Origin: Zavarzinia sp. | Lineage (GTDB): Bacteria > Pseudomonadota > Alphaproteobacteria > Zavarziniales > Zavarziniaceae | Length of the DNA: 64,000 nt | Reading direction: 5' to 3' | NCBI GenBank assembly: GCA_025869435.1 | Contig: JAOZVS010000009.1 | Coordinates: 37,710-101,709 of the forward strand | Program-made: the position numbers and the translations under genes | The notes under the pieces: model-generated | What the model saw: only the letters and a program-made list of their open reading frames with translations | Told to the model about the DNA's origin: nothing | Databases searched by the model: none | Part shown: one piece after another, positions 35,946 through 46,068 of the stretch | Layout: every line of letters starts with the position of its first letter | How positions within the stretch are numbered: the first letter of the stretch is position 1

Positions 35946-36797
35946 TCAGCGCTTCTTCCAGAGGGCGAGGAAGTCGAGGATCGCCTGGCGCCCCACGCCG
36001 CTCGACAGGACGGCATGTCCCTCCCCATGCTGCAGCACCAGGGAGCGGGCATTGGGCCGTCCGGCCATGAATTCACCGCAGTCGCCCGACTGGCCGACCG
36101 CGACACCTTCCGCGTACCAGGGATCATCGGAGGCGACGATGCTCAGCACCGGCTCCATCGTCGGCGAGGCAAGGCCGGCGACAATGGGCGCGCCATGGCA
36201 GGTCCAGGCGGCGATGACGCGACCGCGCAGATTGTCCCCGCGGTAAAGCGCCGCCGCGACCGCGCCTTCGCTGCCGCCAAGAACGAACAGATCGCCCGAA
36301 TCGGCCCAGGGCAGGCTGGCGATATTGTTGATGGCGAAGGACAGTTCGGTCAGGCGGAAATCATAGACGAAGAGATTGAAACCACCGCGCCCGGTCGCGA
36401 CATCGCATTGCAGCGGGCGATAGCGCCGCGCCATGGAATCGGGCGCGATCACCAGATAGCCCGCCCCGGCCAGGAAGCGCAGGGTGGAAAGGTCGCCCAG
36501 GCCAGTGCAGCCATGCAGATAGATGATCGTGGTCGGCGGCCGCTCCCAGGCCGGCGGTTTCGCCATCACGTCCGCCATGCGCGCCAGGATGACCGGATCG
36601 CCGTCACGCACCGGGGGCAACGCGACCACGGCCTGATACCAGGTCAGTTCGATGTCCGACAAGGTGCCGCCGCCCGTGGCCTCCCCGGGCACGGCATCCG
36701 TGACCCGGCGGGATGACGAGCAGGCCGACAGGGTCAGGGCCAGCAGCGCGGTGATCAGAACCACGCCCCGCCGGGACGCAAGGCGCCAGTCGATCAT
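35946..36797 (-). CDS. Lipoprotein alpha/beta hydrolase (283 aa)
   Basis: The N-terminus (RRGVVLITALLALTLSAC) is a lipoprotein signal with lipobox LSAC, Cys26. The body resembles dienelactone-hydrolase-like proteins. TTIIYLHGCTGLGDLSTL is the oxyanion strand, FVLGGSEGAVAA the nucleophile elbow and LQHGEGHAVL the His. The start ATG at 36797 shares a base with the ispE stop (TGATG), and GGAGAGG lies 6 nt upstream. It is the third gene of a coupled run TPR-ispE-hydrolase. The substrate is unknown. Confidence 0.8.
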   Translation of the reverse strand: MIDWRLASRRGVVLITALLALTLSACSSSRRVTDAVPGEATGGGTLSDIELTWYQAVVALPPVRDGDPVILARMADVMAKPPAWERPPTTIIYLHGCTGLGDLSTLRFLAGAGYLVIAPDSMARRYRPLQCDVATGRGGFNLFVYDFRLTELSFAINNIASLPWADSGDLFVLGGSEGAVAAALYRGDNLRGRVIAAWTCHGAPIVAGLASPTMEPVLSIVASDDPWYAEGVAVGQSGDCGEFMAGRPNARSLVLQHGEGHAVLSSGVGRQAILDFLALWKKR

Positions 36798-37705
36798 CAA
36801 GGCCTCTCCCGCCCCTGCCACATCCCGCCGCCGGCGACCCACCATTCGGGCCGCGCCCGGCGCAGGCCCTCGGCCCCCGCGAGCGCCGATGCCCGGTCCG
36901 CGCACAGGCCGAAGCAGGTTGCCCCCGAACCGCTCATCCTCGCAAGCAGAACGCCATCCGTTGCCTCGAGGGCCGACAGGATTTCCCCGATGACGGGGCA
37001 CAGCGCGATCGCCGGCGACTGCAGGTCGTTGCGCTGGGCCCGCAGGACCTCGACCAGATCCAGGCGCCCGGCCGGCAGGTCGCCGCCAGGCAGCGGCGGG
37101 CCGAATCGCCCGGCGAGGGCGCGGAACACCGAAGGTGTCGGCAGGGCCAGGCGCGGATTGACCAGGATGATGCCCAGCCCCGACAGGGCGTCGCGAACCC
37201 CGCCGGACAGCGGCGTGACGATCTCGCCGATGCCCGACATCCGGGCCGGCCGGCTGTCGAGGCAGACTGGAACATCAGCGCCCAGGGACAGCGCGAGCGC
37301 CCGCAGGGCCGCCCCGTCGAGGCTGCGGGACCACAGCCGTTGCAGAAGACGCAGCACGGCCGCCGCGTCGGCCGAGCCACCGCCAAGACCGGCGGTGACC
37401 GGCAATTCCTTGTCGAGGCGGATGGCGGCGCCGGCATAGCGAAGTCCGGCCGCCGCCCGCAGGCCCCGCGCGGCCCGCAGCACGAGATTGTCGTCGGGCG
37501 AGCCGTCCAGGGCGGCGGCGAAAGGCCCGCCGAGCGCGAGGCGAAGGTCACCGCCCGTCGCCGGCGCCACGGAAAGCCGGTCGCCGATATCGGCGAAGAC
37601 GACGAGGGAATCGAGCAGATGGTAACCGTCCGCGCGCCGGCCGGTAACGTGAAGACAGAGATTCACCTTGGCCGGGGCAAGGCCGGCGATCGCGTCAGTC
37701 CGCAC
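36797..37705 (-). CDS. ispE: 4-diphosphocytidyl-2-C-methyl-D-erythritol kinase (302 aa)
   Basis: GHMP kinase of the non-mevalonate isoprenoid pathway, phosphorylating CDP-ME. LAPAKVNLCLHVTGRRADGYHLLDSLVVF carries the conserved Lys and substrate-binding region. PVTAGLGGGSADAAAVLRLL is the ATP loop, and ARMSGSGATCFGL is the third motif. I chose GTG 37705 because homology starts there. It overlaps the TPR gene's stop by 11 nt. The open frame further upstream lies within the TPR gene. Essential housekeeping gene, secure. Confidence 0.95.
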   Translation of the reverse strand: MRTDAIAGLAPAKVNLCLHVTGRRADGYHLLDSLVVFADIGDRLSVAPATGGDLRLALGGPFAAALDGSPDDNLVLRAARGLRAAAGLRYAGAAIRLDKELPVTAGLGGGSADAAAVLRLLQRLWSRSLDGAALRALALSLGADVPVCLDSRPARMSGIGEIVTPLSGGVRDALSGLGIILVNPRLALPTPSVFRALAGRFGPPLPGGDLPAGRLDLVEVLRAQRNDLQSPAIALCPVIGEILSALEATDGVLLARMSGSGATCFGLCADRASALAGAEGLRRARPEWWVAGGGMWQGRERP

Positions 37706-39449
37706 CGGGGACGAGTTTTTCCGGCGCGAGACCCTTTTCGAGCTTGGTCTCGAGATCCGCCTTCTGATCATCCTCGGGCTTCAGCGCGAGGGCGGTGCGC
37801 CACTGGAACTCCGCCTCCAGCCTGCGCCCGACCGCCCAATAGGCATCGCCCAGATGGTCGTTCACCGTCGGGTCGCCCGGCTTCAGGTGCACGGCCTTTT
37901 CCAGTGTGTCCACGGCTTCGGCGAAACGGGCCTGACGGAAATAGACCCAGCCCAGACTGTCGACGATGTAACCATCGTCGGGCCTGTCGGCCACGGCCTT
38001 CAGCAGCATGGCCTCGGCGCGCTTCAGGTTACGCCCCTGCTCCACCCAGGAATAGGCGAGGTAATTGAGCACGCTCGGTTGGTCCGGCCGCAGGGCCAGG
38101 GCCTGCATCAGGTCGGCCTCGGCGTCCTGCCACTGATGCAGGCGCTCGCGGCAGATCCCGCGCGAGAACCAGAGGCTCCAGTACCGGGGATCGGGTTCGC
38201 CCACGGCATCGATCGCCGCGCCATAGGCGTCGGCGGCGGCGGCGAAATCCTCGCGCTCGCGCAGGATGTCGCCCCGGGCGACCATCGCCTCGATGCTCGG
38301 CCCGCCAGCCGTCCCGCTCCTGTCGAGGAGGTCCAGCGCCTCGTCGGCGCGATCCGCCTGCGACAGCAGCATGGCGTAGCGGACCTCGGCCATGGGCCGC
38401 AATTCCGAGCCTTCGGGGATGGAGCGGAACATCGCCATCGCCGCATCCTCGTCGCCGATATCCTCGAAGGTCTCGGCCAGCAGGGCCTGGGCTTCGGGGA
38501 AGTTGGGCTTGGCCATCGTGGCCAGACGCAGGTAGACGAGCACGGGCTCGTTCGCCCCGCTCTGGGCCAGCAGGCTGGCGATGCCATACATGGCCTCGGC
38601 GACGCCTTCGACCGCGGTCGAGACCACCGGCGTCGCGGCCTCGCCCCGCTCCAGCCGGGCCAGGGCGGCGGCGACCGCCAGATTGTTGCTGGCCTTCAGC
38701 GCCGCCTGATAGAGCGCGCGCGCGGCATCCTGATGGCCCGATGATTCGAGGAAAACACCCTCCGCCAGCAAGGTGTGCACCCAGTTGCCGGCGGGCGATG
38801 TCCGCAGGGCCTCGAACGCCTTGGCGGCCAGGGCGGGCTGGTTGCCGAAGGCGGCGAGAAGCGCGGTGTGGTAAAGGCGGAACGGCCGGACGCCCGGGGC
38901 ATCCCCCAGTTTCTCCAGCGCCCTCAGGGCGCCGTCCGTGTCGCCCGTGCCGGCGATGGCCCAGGCCGTCATGATCGGGCCGATGATGTCGAGGGCGGCA
39001 TTGGACGTCAGGCCGTCGAGCCGCTTCCGCGCCTCGGCATAGCGGCCGACGCGCATTTCGCCAATGGCGGCGACAAGGGGCGCGACCGTGTCGCTCGGCT
39101 CCAGCCGGGCGATGACCTCGGCGTGGGATGCGGCATCGACATAATCGCCCACCAGCAGCGACGACATCATGGCCTGCCGGCGCAGCATGGTATTGCCCGG
39201 ATCGAGGCGCAGCGCCCCGTCGTAGAACAGGGCCGAAGCCGTCGAATCCTGAACCCCGCCGGCATAGCGGGCAGCCAGATAGGCGCCCGACAGACTGTGC
39301 AGTTCGATCGCTTCCACGGGCCGCGCCGCGGTCTCCGGCGTCGCCGCGCTGGGCATGCCGCAACCCGAAACGAGCAGACCGGTGATGAGGGAAATGGCGA
39401 ATCCGCGCCGCCTGGCAGCTCGTCGCACGACCTTGAGACCTGTTTTCAT
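37695..39449 (-). CDS. TPR-repeat lipoprotein (584 aa)
   Basis: Signal sequence with lipobox (FAISLITGLLVSGC, Cys30), so probably anchored in the outer membrane facing the periplasm. At least twelve helical-hairpin repeats follow, clearest at the end: QPSVLNYLAYSWVEQGRNL, DGYIVDSLGWVYFRQARFAEAVDTLEKAV and DPTVNDHLGDAYWAVGRRLEAEFQWR. In alphaproteobacteria a TPR protein commonly precedes ispE. It is a scaffold with no enzymatic motif. The start at 39449 gives the compact basic signal peptide. The Shine-Dalgarno is weak. Confidence 0.88.
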   Translation of the reverse strand: MKTGLKVVRRAARRRGFAISLITGLLVSGCGMPSAATPETAARPVEAIELHSLSGAYLAARYAGGVQDSTASALFYDGALRLDPGNTMLRRQAMMSSLLVGDYVDAASHAEVIARLEPSDTVAPLVAAIGEMRVGRYAEARKRLDGLTSNAALDIIGPIMTAWAIAGTGDTDGALRALEKLGDAPGVRPFRLYHTALLAAFGNQPALAAKAFEALRTSPAGNWVHTLLAEGVFLESSGHQDAARALYQAALKASNNLAVAAALARLERGEAATPVVSTAVEGVAEAMYGIASLLAQSGANEPVLVYLRLATMAKPNFPEAQALLAETFEDIGDEDAAMAMFRSIPEGSELRPMAEVRYAMLLSQADRADEALDLLDRSGTAGGPSIEAMVARGDILREREDFAAAADAYGAAIDAVGEPDPRYWSLWFSRGICRERLHQWQDAEADLMQALALRPDQPSVLNYLAYSWVEQGRNLKRAEAMLLKAVADRPDDGYIVDSLGWVYFRQARFAEAVDTLEKAVHLKPGDPTVNDHLGDAYWAVGRRLEAEFQWRTALALKPEDDQKADLETKLEKGLAPEKLVPGAD

Positions 39450-39545
39450 GGTGGCCAATTTAACTGCAAGCGCCCCTTCGCGACAGGTCCAAGTCGATGG
39501 CGCCGTCACTCCCCGCACCCGAGGCCGCGACGGCGCCCTTGCACA

Positions 39546-41195
39546 TCACATGTTCGGGTAGTTCGGACCACCGCCGCCCTCGGGCACGACCCAGTTGATG
39601 TTCTGGGTCGGGTCCTTGATGTCGCAGGTCTTGCAGTGCACGCAGTTCTGCGCGTTGATCTGCAACCGCGGCTCGCCCTTGTCCTGACCGACGATCTCGT
39701 AGACGCCGGCCGGGCAATAGCGCTGCTCCGGCGCGTCGTATTCCGCGAGATTGATGCGAATCGGCACCGTCGGATCCTTCAGCGTCAGATGGATCGGCTG
39801 GTCTTCCTCGTGGTTGGTGTTCGACAGGAACACCGAGGACAGGCGATCGAAGCTGATCTTGCCGTCGGGCTTCGGGTATTCGATCTTCGGCGCGTCCTTG
39901 GCCTTCACCAGCGACGTATTGTCGGGATGATGGCCGAGGGTCCAGGGCAGCGCCAGGCCGAGATGGCTCATCCACATGTCGAAGCCGCCGTAGATGGTGC
40001 CCTTGACGGTGCCCCACTTCAGCGCCGGCCGGACGTTGCGGACCTTGAACAACTCGTCATGGACCCAGGAGGTCGAGAACTTGTTGGCGTAATCCGACAG
40101 TTCGTCATGACCCTCGCGGCCCGCTTCCAGCGCCTCGAAGGCGGCTTCGGCGGCCATCATGCCGGTCTTCATCGCGTTGTGACTGCCCTTGATGCGGGGC
40201 ACGTTGACGAAGCCGGCCGAACAGCCGATCAGCACGCCGCCCGGGAAGGTCAGCTTCGGAATCGACTGGTAACCGCCCTCGTTGATCGCGCGGGCACCGT
40301 AAGCGATACGCTTGCCGCCCTCGAAGAAGGTTCGGATGTCGGGATGGGTCTTGAAGCGCTGGAATTCCTCGAAGGGCGAGAGATAGGGATTCCAGTAGTC
40401 GAGGGCGACGACATAGCCGACCGCGACCTGATTGTCCTCGAGATGGTAGAGGAAGGCGCCACCGGCGGTCTTCCTGTCCAGCGGCCAGCCCTGGGCATGC
40501 AACACGAGACCCTCGCGGTGCTTCGCCGGGTCGATCTGCCACAATTCCTTGATGCCGATGCCGTAGGTCTGCGGCTGTTTGCCTTCGCGCAGGCCATAAT
40601 GCGCGATGATGTCCTTGGACAGGCTGCCGCGCACGCCTTCGGCGAAGAAGGTGTATTTGGCGTGAAGTTCCACGCCCGGCGTATAGCTGTCCTTGTGATG
40701 ACCGTCGCGGCCGACGCCCATGTCGCCGGTGGCGACGCCCTTCACCGAGCCATCCTCGTGATAGAGCACTTCGGCCGCGGCGAAGCCCGGATAGATCTCG
40801 ACGCCGAGTTCCTCGGCCTGGGCGGCCAGCCAGCGACAGACATTGCCGAGGCTGACGATGTAATTGCCCTCGTTGTGCATGAAGCCGGGCATGATGAAGC
40901 CCGGCAGCGAGACCGACTTCTTCTCGGTCAGCACCAGCCACTTGTCCTCGACGACCGGGGTGTTCAGGGGCGCGCCGCGCTCCTTCCAGTCCGGGAGAAG
41001 TTCATTCAGCGCCTTCGGGTCCAGCACGGCGCCCGAGAGAATATGGGCGCCGACTTCGGACCCTTTCTCGATCACGCAGACCGTGTAGTCCTTGCCTTGC
41101 TCGGCGCAGAGCTGTTTGAACTTGATCGCCGCCGACAGGCCAGCCGGCCCTGCGCCGACAATGACCACATCGAACTCCATCGCCTCGCGTTCCAT
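39546..41195 (-). CDS. Electron transfer flavoprotein-ubiquinone oxidoreductase (549 aa)
   Basis: Passes electrons from ETF, fed by acyl-CoA and other dehydrogenases, to ubiquinone at the inner membrane. The FAD motif [14 protein letters not shown] is at residues 8-21. The [15 protein letters not shown] block and the quinone-binding middle part are present. The 4Fe-4S site [12 protein letters not shown], with the upstream RYCPAGVYE Cys, is at the C-terminus. The ATG at 41195 has a strong AGGAGG. This gene supports use of fatty or branched acids through beta-oxidation, in line with the nearby CoA enzymes. Confidence 0.96.
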   Translation of the reverse strand: MEREAMEFDVVIVGAGPAGLSAAIKFKQLCAEQGKDYTVCVIEKGSEVGAHILSGAVLDPKALNELLPDWKERGAPLNTPVVEDKWLVLTEKKSVSLPGFIMPGFMHNEGNYIVSLGNVCRWLAAQAEELGVEIYPGFAAAEVLYHEDGSVKGVATGDMGVGRDGHHKDSYTPGVELHAKYTFFAEGVRGSLSKDIIAHYGLREGKQPQTYGIGIKELWQIDPAKHREGLVLHAQGWPLDRKTAGGAFLYHLEDNQVAVGYVVALDYWNPYLSPFEEFQRFKTHPDIRTFFEGGKRIAYGARAINEGGYQSIPKLTFPGGVLIGCSAGFVNVPRIKGSHNAMKTGMMAAEAAFEALEAGREGHDELSDYANKFSTSWVHDELFKVRNVRPALKWGTVKGTIYGGFDMWMSHLGLALPWTLGHHPDNTSLVKAKDAPKIEYPKPDGKISFDRLSSVFLSNTNHEEDQPIHLTLKDPTVPIRINLAEYDAPEQRYCPAGVYEIVGQDKGEPRLQINAQNCVHCKTCDIKDPTQNINWVVPEGGGGPNYPNM

Positions 41196-41296
41196 GAGCC
41201 TCCTCCTAACCCCGCTATGCCCTGAATCTGGTCTGGCCCGGCCTTTCGGCCCCAAGATGTGAAGCGGGAACATAGCGTCAGTGCTAGTGTCAATCC

Positions 41297-42124
41297 ATGG
41301 ATCAAATCACAGAAATCGGGACAATCCTCGAATGGTATCTGTCGGTCGGGGTCGACGAAGCCCTGGCGGATGCCCCGATCGATCGTTTCGAGACTTCGAA
41401 ACAGGTGCTGGCCCGCGGCACGCCCCCTGTGGCGGAGCGCCGGGCTTCCCCTGCGTCAGCGCCGGCCTCGGCACCTTCCCCCGGCCTTTCGCCCCGGCGG
41501 GAAGCGATCCCGCCCGGCCCTTCGGCCGCCGAAGCCGCCATTGCCGCCAATGCCCGCGAGATTGCCGCCGCCTGCGACGATTTTGCCGCCCTGGAGGCCG
41601 CGATTCGGGCCTTCGAGGGCTGCCCGCTGAAGGCCGGCGCCCTGAACACGGTCATCGCCGATGGCACCTTCGGCGCCGAACTGATGCTGATCGGCGAGGC
41701 CCCGGGGGCCGACGAGGACCGCCTGGGCAAGCCCTTCGTCGGCCGCGCCGGACAATTGCTGGACAAGATGCTGGCCGCGATCGGCCGCGACCGCGCGCGC
41801 GATGCCTATATCGCCAATATCCTGTTCTGGCGCCCGCCCGGCAATCGCAAGCCCGACCCGGTGGAAACCGCCAGCTGCCTCCCCTTCATCGAGCGGCTGA
41901 TCGAACTGTCGAAGCCCAAGGTGATCGTCCTTCTGGGCGCGACACCGACATCGACCCTGCTCGGCCTTGGCGACGGCATCACCCGGCTGCGCGGGCGCTG
42001 GCGGGACTGGCACGGCATTCCGGCGATGCCCATGCTTCATCCCGCCTATCTGCTGCGCCAGCCTCCGGCCAAGCGCGAAGCCTGGCACGATCTGCTGGCG
42101 GTCCGCCACCGCCTCCTCGACTGA
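41297..42124 (+). CDS. Family 4-like uracil-DNA glycosylase lacking two Fe-S cysteines (275 aa)
   Basis: Removes uracil from DNA in base-excision repair. Residues 1-105 are an Ala/Pro-rich extension. The catalytic motif [20 protein letters not shown] is at 133-152 and the HPAYLL motif near 249. Family 4 enzymes use four Cys for a 4Fe-4S cluster. Here C109 (FEGCPL) and C194 (ASCLPF) remain, but the position three before C109 is F106 and the usual KCRPPGNR Cys is W178. The cluster is therefore probably absent. It is divergent from ETF-QO. ATG 41297 is the start I used. Confidence 0.88.
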   Translation: MDQITEIGTILEWYLSVGVDEALADAPIDRFETSKQVLARGTPPVAERRASPASAPASAPSPGLSPRREAIPPGPSAAEAAIAANAREIAAACDDFAALEAAIRAFEGCPLKAGALNTVIADGTFGAELMLIGEAPGADEDRLGKPFVGRAGQLLDKMLAAIGRDRARDAYIANILFWRPPGNRKPDPVETASCLPFIERLIELSKPKVIVLLGATPTSTLLGLGDGITRLRGRWRDWHGIPAMPMLHPAYLLRQPPAKREAWHDLLAVRHRLLD

Positions 42125-42199
42125 CGAATCGATCCGGCTTGGCAGACGGCGGGTCCTGGCTTACCCTCGGGCCGGGGTTTGTACGGGCAAGGCGAGGGA

Positions 42200-44020
42200 A
42201 TGGGGCGGAAGACAAGGGCTGACCGTGAAATCGGGCGCCGCTGGCGGATCATCGCGGCGGTGGCGGCGGTTTCGTGCCTTGCGCTTTCGATGCCCGGCAC
42301 GGCCGCCGAAAGCCTGCCCGGCAGCGCTGTCATCAGCGATGGCGTGATGGCGGGGACCAAGCCCCTGCACAATCTCTCCAGGGACGACCTGCGGCGCTAC
42401 CGGGCGGCCTTCGATGCGCAGGAACGCGGCGATTTCGCCGAGGCCGACCGCCAGATCGCCAGTCTCGACGATCTGATGCTGGTCGGCCATCTGCTGCGCG
42501 AGCGTTTCCTGGATACCGCCCGCTATGGCGCGCGTCAGCGCGAACTGGCCGAGTGGTTGGCCGCCTATGACGATCTGCCCGGCTATGAGGACATCGAGGC
42601 GATGGCCGCCGCCGGTACCCCCTCGGGGGCGGGCGACGGCTTCGCCGCGTCCCGGGCCGCGGCCACCGCCGTCGGCCTGTCGATGATGGATTCGCCGCTC
42701 GACATGATGCCGCTGGAGCCGCGCGGCCGGGACGATGCCTCGCGCAGCGGGGTCACGCGGGCGATCGCGCCGCGCATTTCCGCCGCCCTGCGGGCCAACC
42801 GCCCGGATCAGGCCGTGCAATTGCTGGACGAGCCCCGGGTTGGCGGCCGTCTCGACCCGCTGGAACAGGAAATCGCCCGGGCGGATATCTCCTTCCACTA
42901 TTACCGCATGGGCGACGACCGGAATGCCTATGACCTCGCCGCGGGGGTCGCCGACCGGTCGCGCGCCGATGTGCCGATGGCCGACTGGACGGCCGGCCTC
43001 GCCGCCTGGCGCCTGGGCGAGCCCGAGCGCGCCGGCATTCATTTCGCCGCCCTCGCCGAGGCGGACAATGTCTCGGTCTGGGTCGTTTCGGCGGCGGCCT
43101 TCTGGGCGGCGCGGGCCGATCTCGTGTCCGGCCGGCCCGAACGGGTGCTGGATCACCTGACCATCGCCGCGAACTATCCCAATACATTCTATGGCCTGAT
43201 GGCGACCCGCCTGCTCGGCCGCGATATCGCGGCGACGCCCGACCTCGGCCAGATCGATACCCGGTCGCTGAACGCGCTGGCCTTCGATCCCGCCGTGCAG
43301 CGCGCCGCCGCCCTCGCCGCCATCGGCCAGAGCGATCTCGCCAGCGCCGAACTCGGTCAGATGCGCGCCCGCCTCTCGCCGACCGAGACCTCGGGCGTCG
43401 ATGCCCTCGCCGTCCGCCTCGGCCTCGTCGATCCCGCCAGCCATGGCAACGGCCGCTATCCGGTGCCCGACTGGCGGCCGAGCGAGGGCCTGCGCGTCGA
43501 CCGCGCCCTGCTGTTTGCCTTCGCCAAGCAGGAATCCGGTTTCAACATCCATGCCCGCAGCCCGGTCGGCGCCATCGGCCTGATGCAGCTGATGCCGGCG
43601 ACCGCCCGCATCGTCGCCGACCGCAGGGGCATCGACCTCGGCCGCAAGATGCAGAATCTGACCGATCCGGGGGTGAACCTCAGCCTCGGTCAGGCCTATC
43701 TCGAAATGCTGATGACCAGCACCGATATCGGCAACAACCTCTTCCTCGTCGCCGCCTCCTACAACGCGGGGCCGGGCGCCGCCATCAAATGGATGGACGA
43801 GGTGAAATACAACGGCGATCCCCTGCTGTTCATCGAGAGCATCCCGGCCGCCGAGACCCGCCTGTTCATCGAACGCATCCTGGCCAATTTCTGGATCTAT
43901 CAGGCCCGGCTCGGCCAGACGCTGGAAACGCTGGACGCCGCCGCCGCCGGCTCCTGGCCGATTTATGTCCCGCAGGACCGCGAAGCCATCCGCATCGGAA
44001 CCAAGCGCAATGCCGGTTGA
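42200..44020 (+). CDS. Soluble lytic murein transglycosylase (606 aa)
   Basis: Periplasmic enzyme that cleaves peptidoglycan to 1,6-anhydro-muropeptides. A signal peptide (RRWRIIAAVAAVSCLALSMPGTAA) leads into a helical superhelix of about 400 residues. The C-terminal SLT domain follows: AFAKQESGFNIHARSPVGAIGLMQLMPATA with the catalytic Glu, then AASYNAGPGA. The length matches Slt70-like proteins. ATG 42200 has GCGAGGGA upstream. An in-frame TTG at 42179 is less likely. The end overlaps moaB by 11 nt. Confidence 0.94.
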   Translation: MGRKTRADREIGRRWRIIAAVAAVSCLALSMPGTAAESLPGSAVISDGVMAGTKPLHNLSRDDLRRYRAAFDAQERGDFAEADRQIASLDDLMLVGHLLRERFLDTARYGARQRELAEWLAAYDDLPGYEDIEAMAAAGTPSGAGDGFAASRAAATAVGLSMMDSPLDMMPLEPRGRDDASRSGVTRAIAPRISAALRANRPDQAVQLLDEPRVGGRLDPLEQEIARADISFHYYRMGDDRNAYDLAAGVADRSRADVPMADWTAGLAAWRLGEPERAGIHFAALAEADNVSVWVVSAAAFWAARADLVSGRPERVLDHLTIAANYPNTFYGLMATRLLGRDIAATPDLGQIDTRSLNALAFDPAVQRAAALAAIGQSDLASAELGQMRARLSPTETSGVDALAVRLGLVDPASHGNGRYPVPDWRPSEGLRVDRALLFAFAKQESGFNIHARSPVGAIGLMQLMPATARIVADRRGIDLGRKMQNLTDPGVNLSLGQAYLEMLMTSTDIGNNLFLVAASYNAGPGAAIKWMDEVKYNGDPLLFIESIPAAETRLFIERILANFWIYQARLGQTLETLDAAAAGSWPIYVPQDREAIRIGTKRNAG

Positions 44021-44528
44021 TGAATCGAGGGTATTCCGCCCGGTCCGCATCGCCGTGCTGACCGTCTCCGACACCCGCACCCCGGCCGAGGATCGCTCGG
44101 GCGATACCCTGGTGGAGCGGCTGACCACGGCCGGCCATATTCTCGCCGCCCGCGACCTCGTCACCGACGATGCCCCGGCGATCGAGGCCTGCCTGCGCGC
44201 CTTCATCGCCGATCCCCTGGTCGAGGTGGTGATTTCCACCGGCGGCACCGGCATCACCCGGCGGGACGTGACCCCGGAAGCCTTCCGCGCCGTCTTCGAG
44301 AAGGAAATCGAGGGCTTCGGCGAATTGTTCCGCTGGCTGTCCTACGCCAAGATCGGCACATCGACCATCCAGTCCCGCACCGTCGCCGGCATTGCCGGTC
44401 GCACGCTGCTGTTCGCCGTGCCCGGCTCGCCCTCTGCCTGCCGGGATGCCTGGGACGATATCCTGAAAACCCAGCTCGACAGCCGTTTCCGGCCCTGCAA
44501 TTTCGTCGAGCTGATGGACCGCTTCTGA
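44010..44528 (+). CDS. moaB: Molybdenum cofactor biosynthesis protein B (172 aa)
   Basis: MoaB/MogA-fold protein that adenylates molybdopterin or a related step in moco synthesis. RIAVLTVSDTRTPAEDRSGDTL opens the fold. VISTGGTGITRRDVTPEAF and LFAVPGSPSACRDAWDDIL are the molybdopterin-binding signatures. The ATG at 44010 lies inside the end of the transglycosylase gene, so the two are probably co-transcribed. It converges with der across a 46-bp gap. Confidence 0.95.
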   Translation: MPVDESRVFRPVRIAVLTVSDTRTPAEDRSGDTLVERLTTAGHILAARDLVTDDAPAIEACLRAFIADPLVEVVISTGGTGITRRDVTPEAFRAVFEKEIEGFGELFRWLSYAKIGTSTIQSRTVAGIAGRTLLFAVPGSPSACRDAWDDILKTQLDSRFRPCNFVELMDRF

Positions 44529-44574
44529 TCAGGGATCCTTTGCCCGCCACCCCGGGGGGCGACGGGCGCCGGCC

Positions 44575-45993
44575 TTACTCGTCGTCGGTATAGGGATTGT
44601 CGTTCTTGCGCAGGATCAGGCGGACGGGCACGCCTTCCATGTCGAAGACTTCGCGCAGGCCGTTCATCAGATAGCGGTTGTAGGACTCGGGCAATTCGCC
44701 CGGCCGGTTCATGAACAGGGCGAAGGTCGGCGGACGGGCCTTCACCTGGGTCATGTAGCGCGGGCGCAGGCGGCGGCCGCCCACGGCGGGCGCCGGGTGA
44801 CGCTCCGTCGCCTCGGACAGCCAGCGGTTCAGCTTGGCGGTGGGCACGCGGCGGTTCCACTTGGTATAGGCCGTCATGGCCGCCGGCATCAGCTTGTCGA
44901 TGCTGCGGCCGGTGCGGGCCGAGATCGTGACCACGGGCACGCCCCGGACCTGCGGCAGATGGATTTCCAGCTTTTCCTTGAGGTCGGCCAGGGTCGTGTT
45001 GTGATCGGTGACCGCGTCCCATTTGTTGAAAGCGACGACCAGTGCCCGGCCCTCGTAAAGCGCGCGGTCGGCGATGACCAGGTCCTGGCGATCGATCCCC
45101 TGCACGGCGTCGATCAGCAGGATCACCACTTCGGCGAATTTCACCGCGCGGATCGTATCGCCCGCCGACAGTTTCTCGAGTTTGCTCTCGACCCGCGCCT
45201 TCTTGCGCAGGCCCGCGGTATCGAACAGCTTGATGGGGCGGCCATGCCATTCCCAGGGGACCGAGATACTGTCGCGGGTCAGGCCCGCTTCCGGCCCGGT
45301 GATCATGCGGTCCTCGCCCAGCAGGCGGTTGATCAGGCTGGACTTGCCGACGTTGGGCCGGCCGACGACGGCGATGCGCAACGGCTTCTGGGGATCTTCC
45401 TCGACCTCGACATCGGGGTCGAAGGGCTCCGGCGCCTCACTGTCCTCGCCATCATCCTCGTCCGGCCAGGGGTTGATGCCCTTGGCCCGCAGACGATCGA
45501 CGATCGTCTCGTAAAGATCGAGCATTCCATCGCCATGTTCGGCCGACAGGTTGACGCAATCGCCAAGGCCCAGTTCCCAGGCCCCGGTGGCGCCGATCTG
45601 GCCTTCCTTGCCCTCGGCCTTGTTGGCGCAGACGACGATCGGCGTCTCGCTCTTGCGCAAGAGGCGCGAGAAGGCGAGATCGAGCGGCGTCACGCCGGCG
45701 CGGGCATCGAACAGGAACAGGACGACATCGGAATCGCCGATGGCCCGTTCGGTCTGGCGGCGCATCCGGCCTTCCATCGAATCGTCGACCACATCCTCGA
45801 AACCGGCGGTATCGAAGACCGAGAAGACGAGATCGCCCAGCCGGCCGTCACCTTCGCGGCGGTCACGGGTTACCCCCGGCGTATCATCGACAAGGGCGAG
45901 CTTCTTGCCGACGAGGCGGTTGAACAGGGTCGATTTGCCGACATTGGGCCGGCCGACGATGGCAACCCTGAATTTGGCGTGTTCCGAGACCAT
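44575..45993 (-). CDS. der: Ribosome biogenesis GTPase Der (472 aa)
   Basis: Double-GTPase protein required for 50S assembly. Two G domains are present: GRPNVGKSTLFNRL with DTAGFED near the start and GRPNVGKSSLINRLLG with DTAGLRKKARVE in the middle. Each has an NKxxD-type motif (CANKAEG, FNKWD). The C-terminal KH-like domain ends in FDMEGVPVRLILRKNDNPY. ATG 45993 has GGAAGGGGAC upstream. It is the last gene of the yfgM-bamB-der order common in proteobacteria. Confidence 0.97.
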   Translation of the reverse strand: MVSEHAKFRVAIVGRPNVGKSTLFNRLVGKKLALVDDTPGVTRDRREGDGRLGDLVFSVFDTAGFEDVVDDSMEGRMRRQTERAIGDSDVVLFLFDARAGVTPLDLAFSRLLRKSETPIVVCANKAEGKEGQIGATGAWELGLGDCVNLSAEHGDGMLDLYETIVDRLRAKGINPWPDEDDGEDSEAPEPFDPDVEVEEDPQKPLRIAVVGRPNVGKSSLINRLLGEDRMITGPEAGLTRDSISVPWEWHGRPIKLFDTAGLRKKARVESKLEKLSAGDTIRAVKFAEVVILLIDAVQGIDRQDLVIADRALYEGRALVVAFNKWDAVTDHNTTLADLKEKLEIHLPQVRGVPVVTISARTGRSIDKLMPAAMTAYTKWNRRVPTAKLNRWLSEATERHPAPAVGGRRLRPRYMTQVKARPPTFALFMNRPGELPESYNRYLMNGLREVFDMEGVPVRLILRKNDNPYTDDE

Positions 45994-46068
45994 CGGGTCC
46001 CCTTCCGGTGAAATGCAAAGCGGCACGCGCCCCCGTGGCCGCGTGCCGCCCGTTTGCGTCCTGTCGTA

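Noticed and set aside
44529..44574. Terminator between moaB and der
   Set aside because: GC-rich partial dyads are visible but there is no T-tract on either strand and no clean stem.
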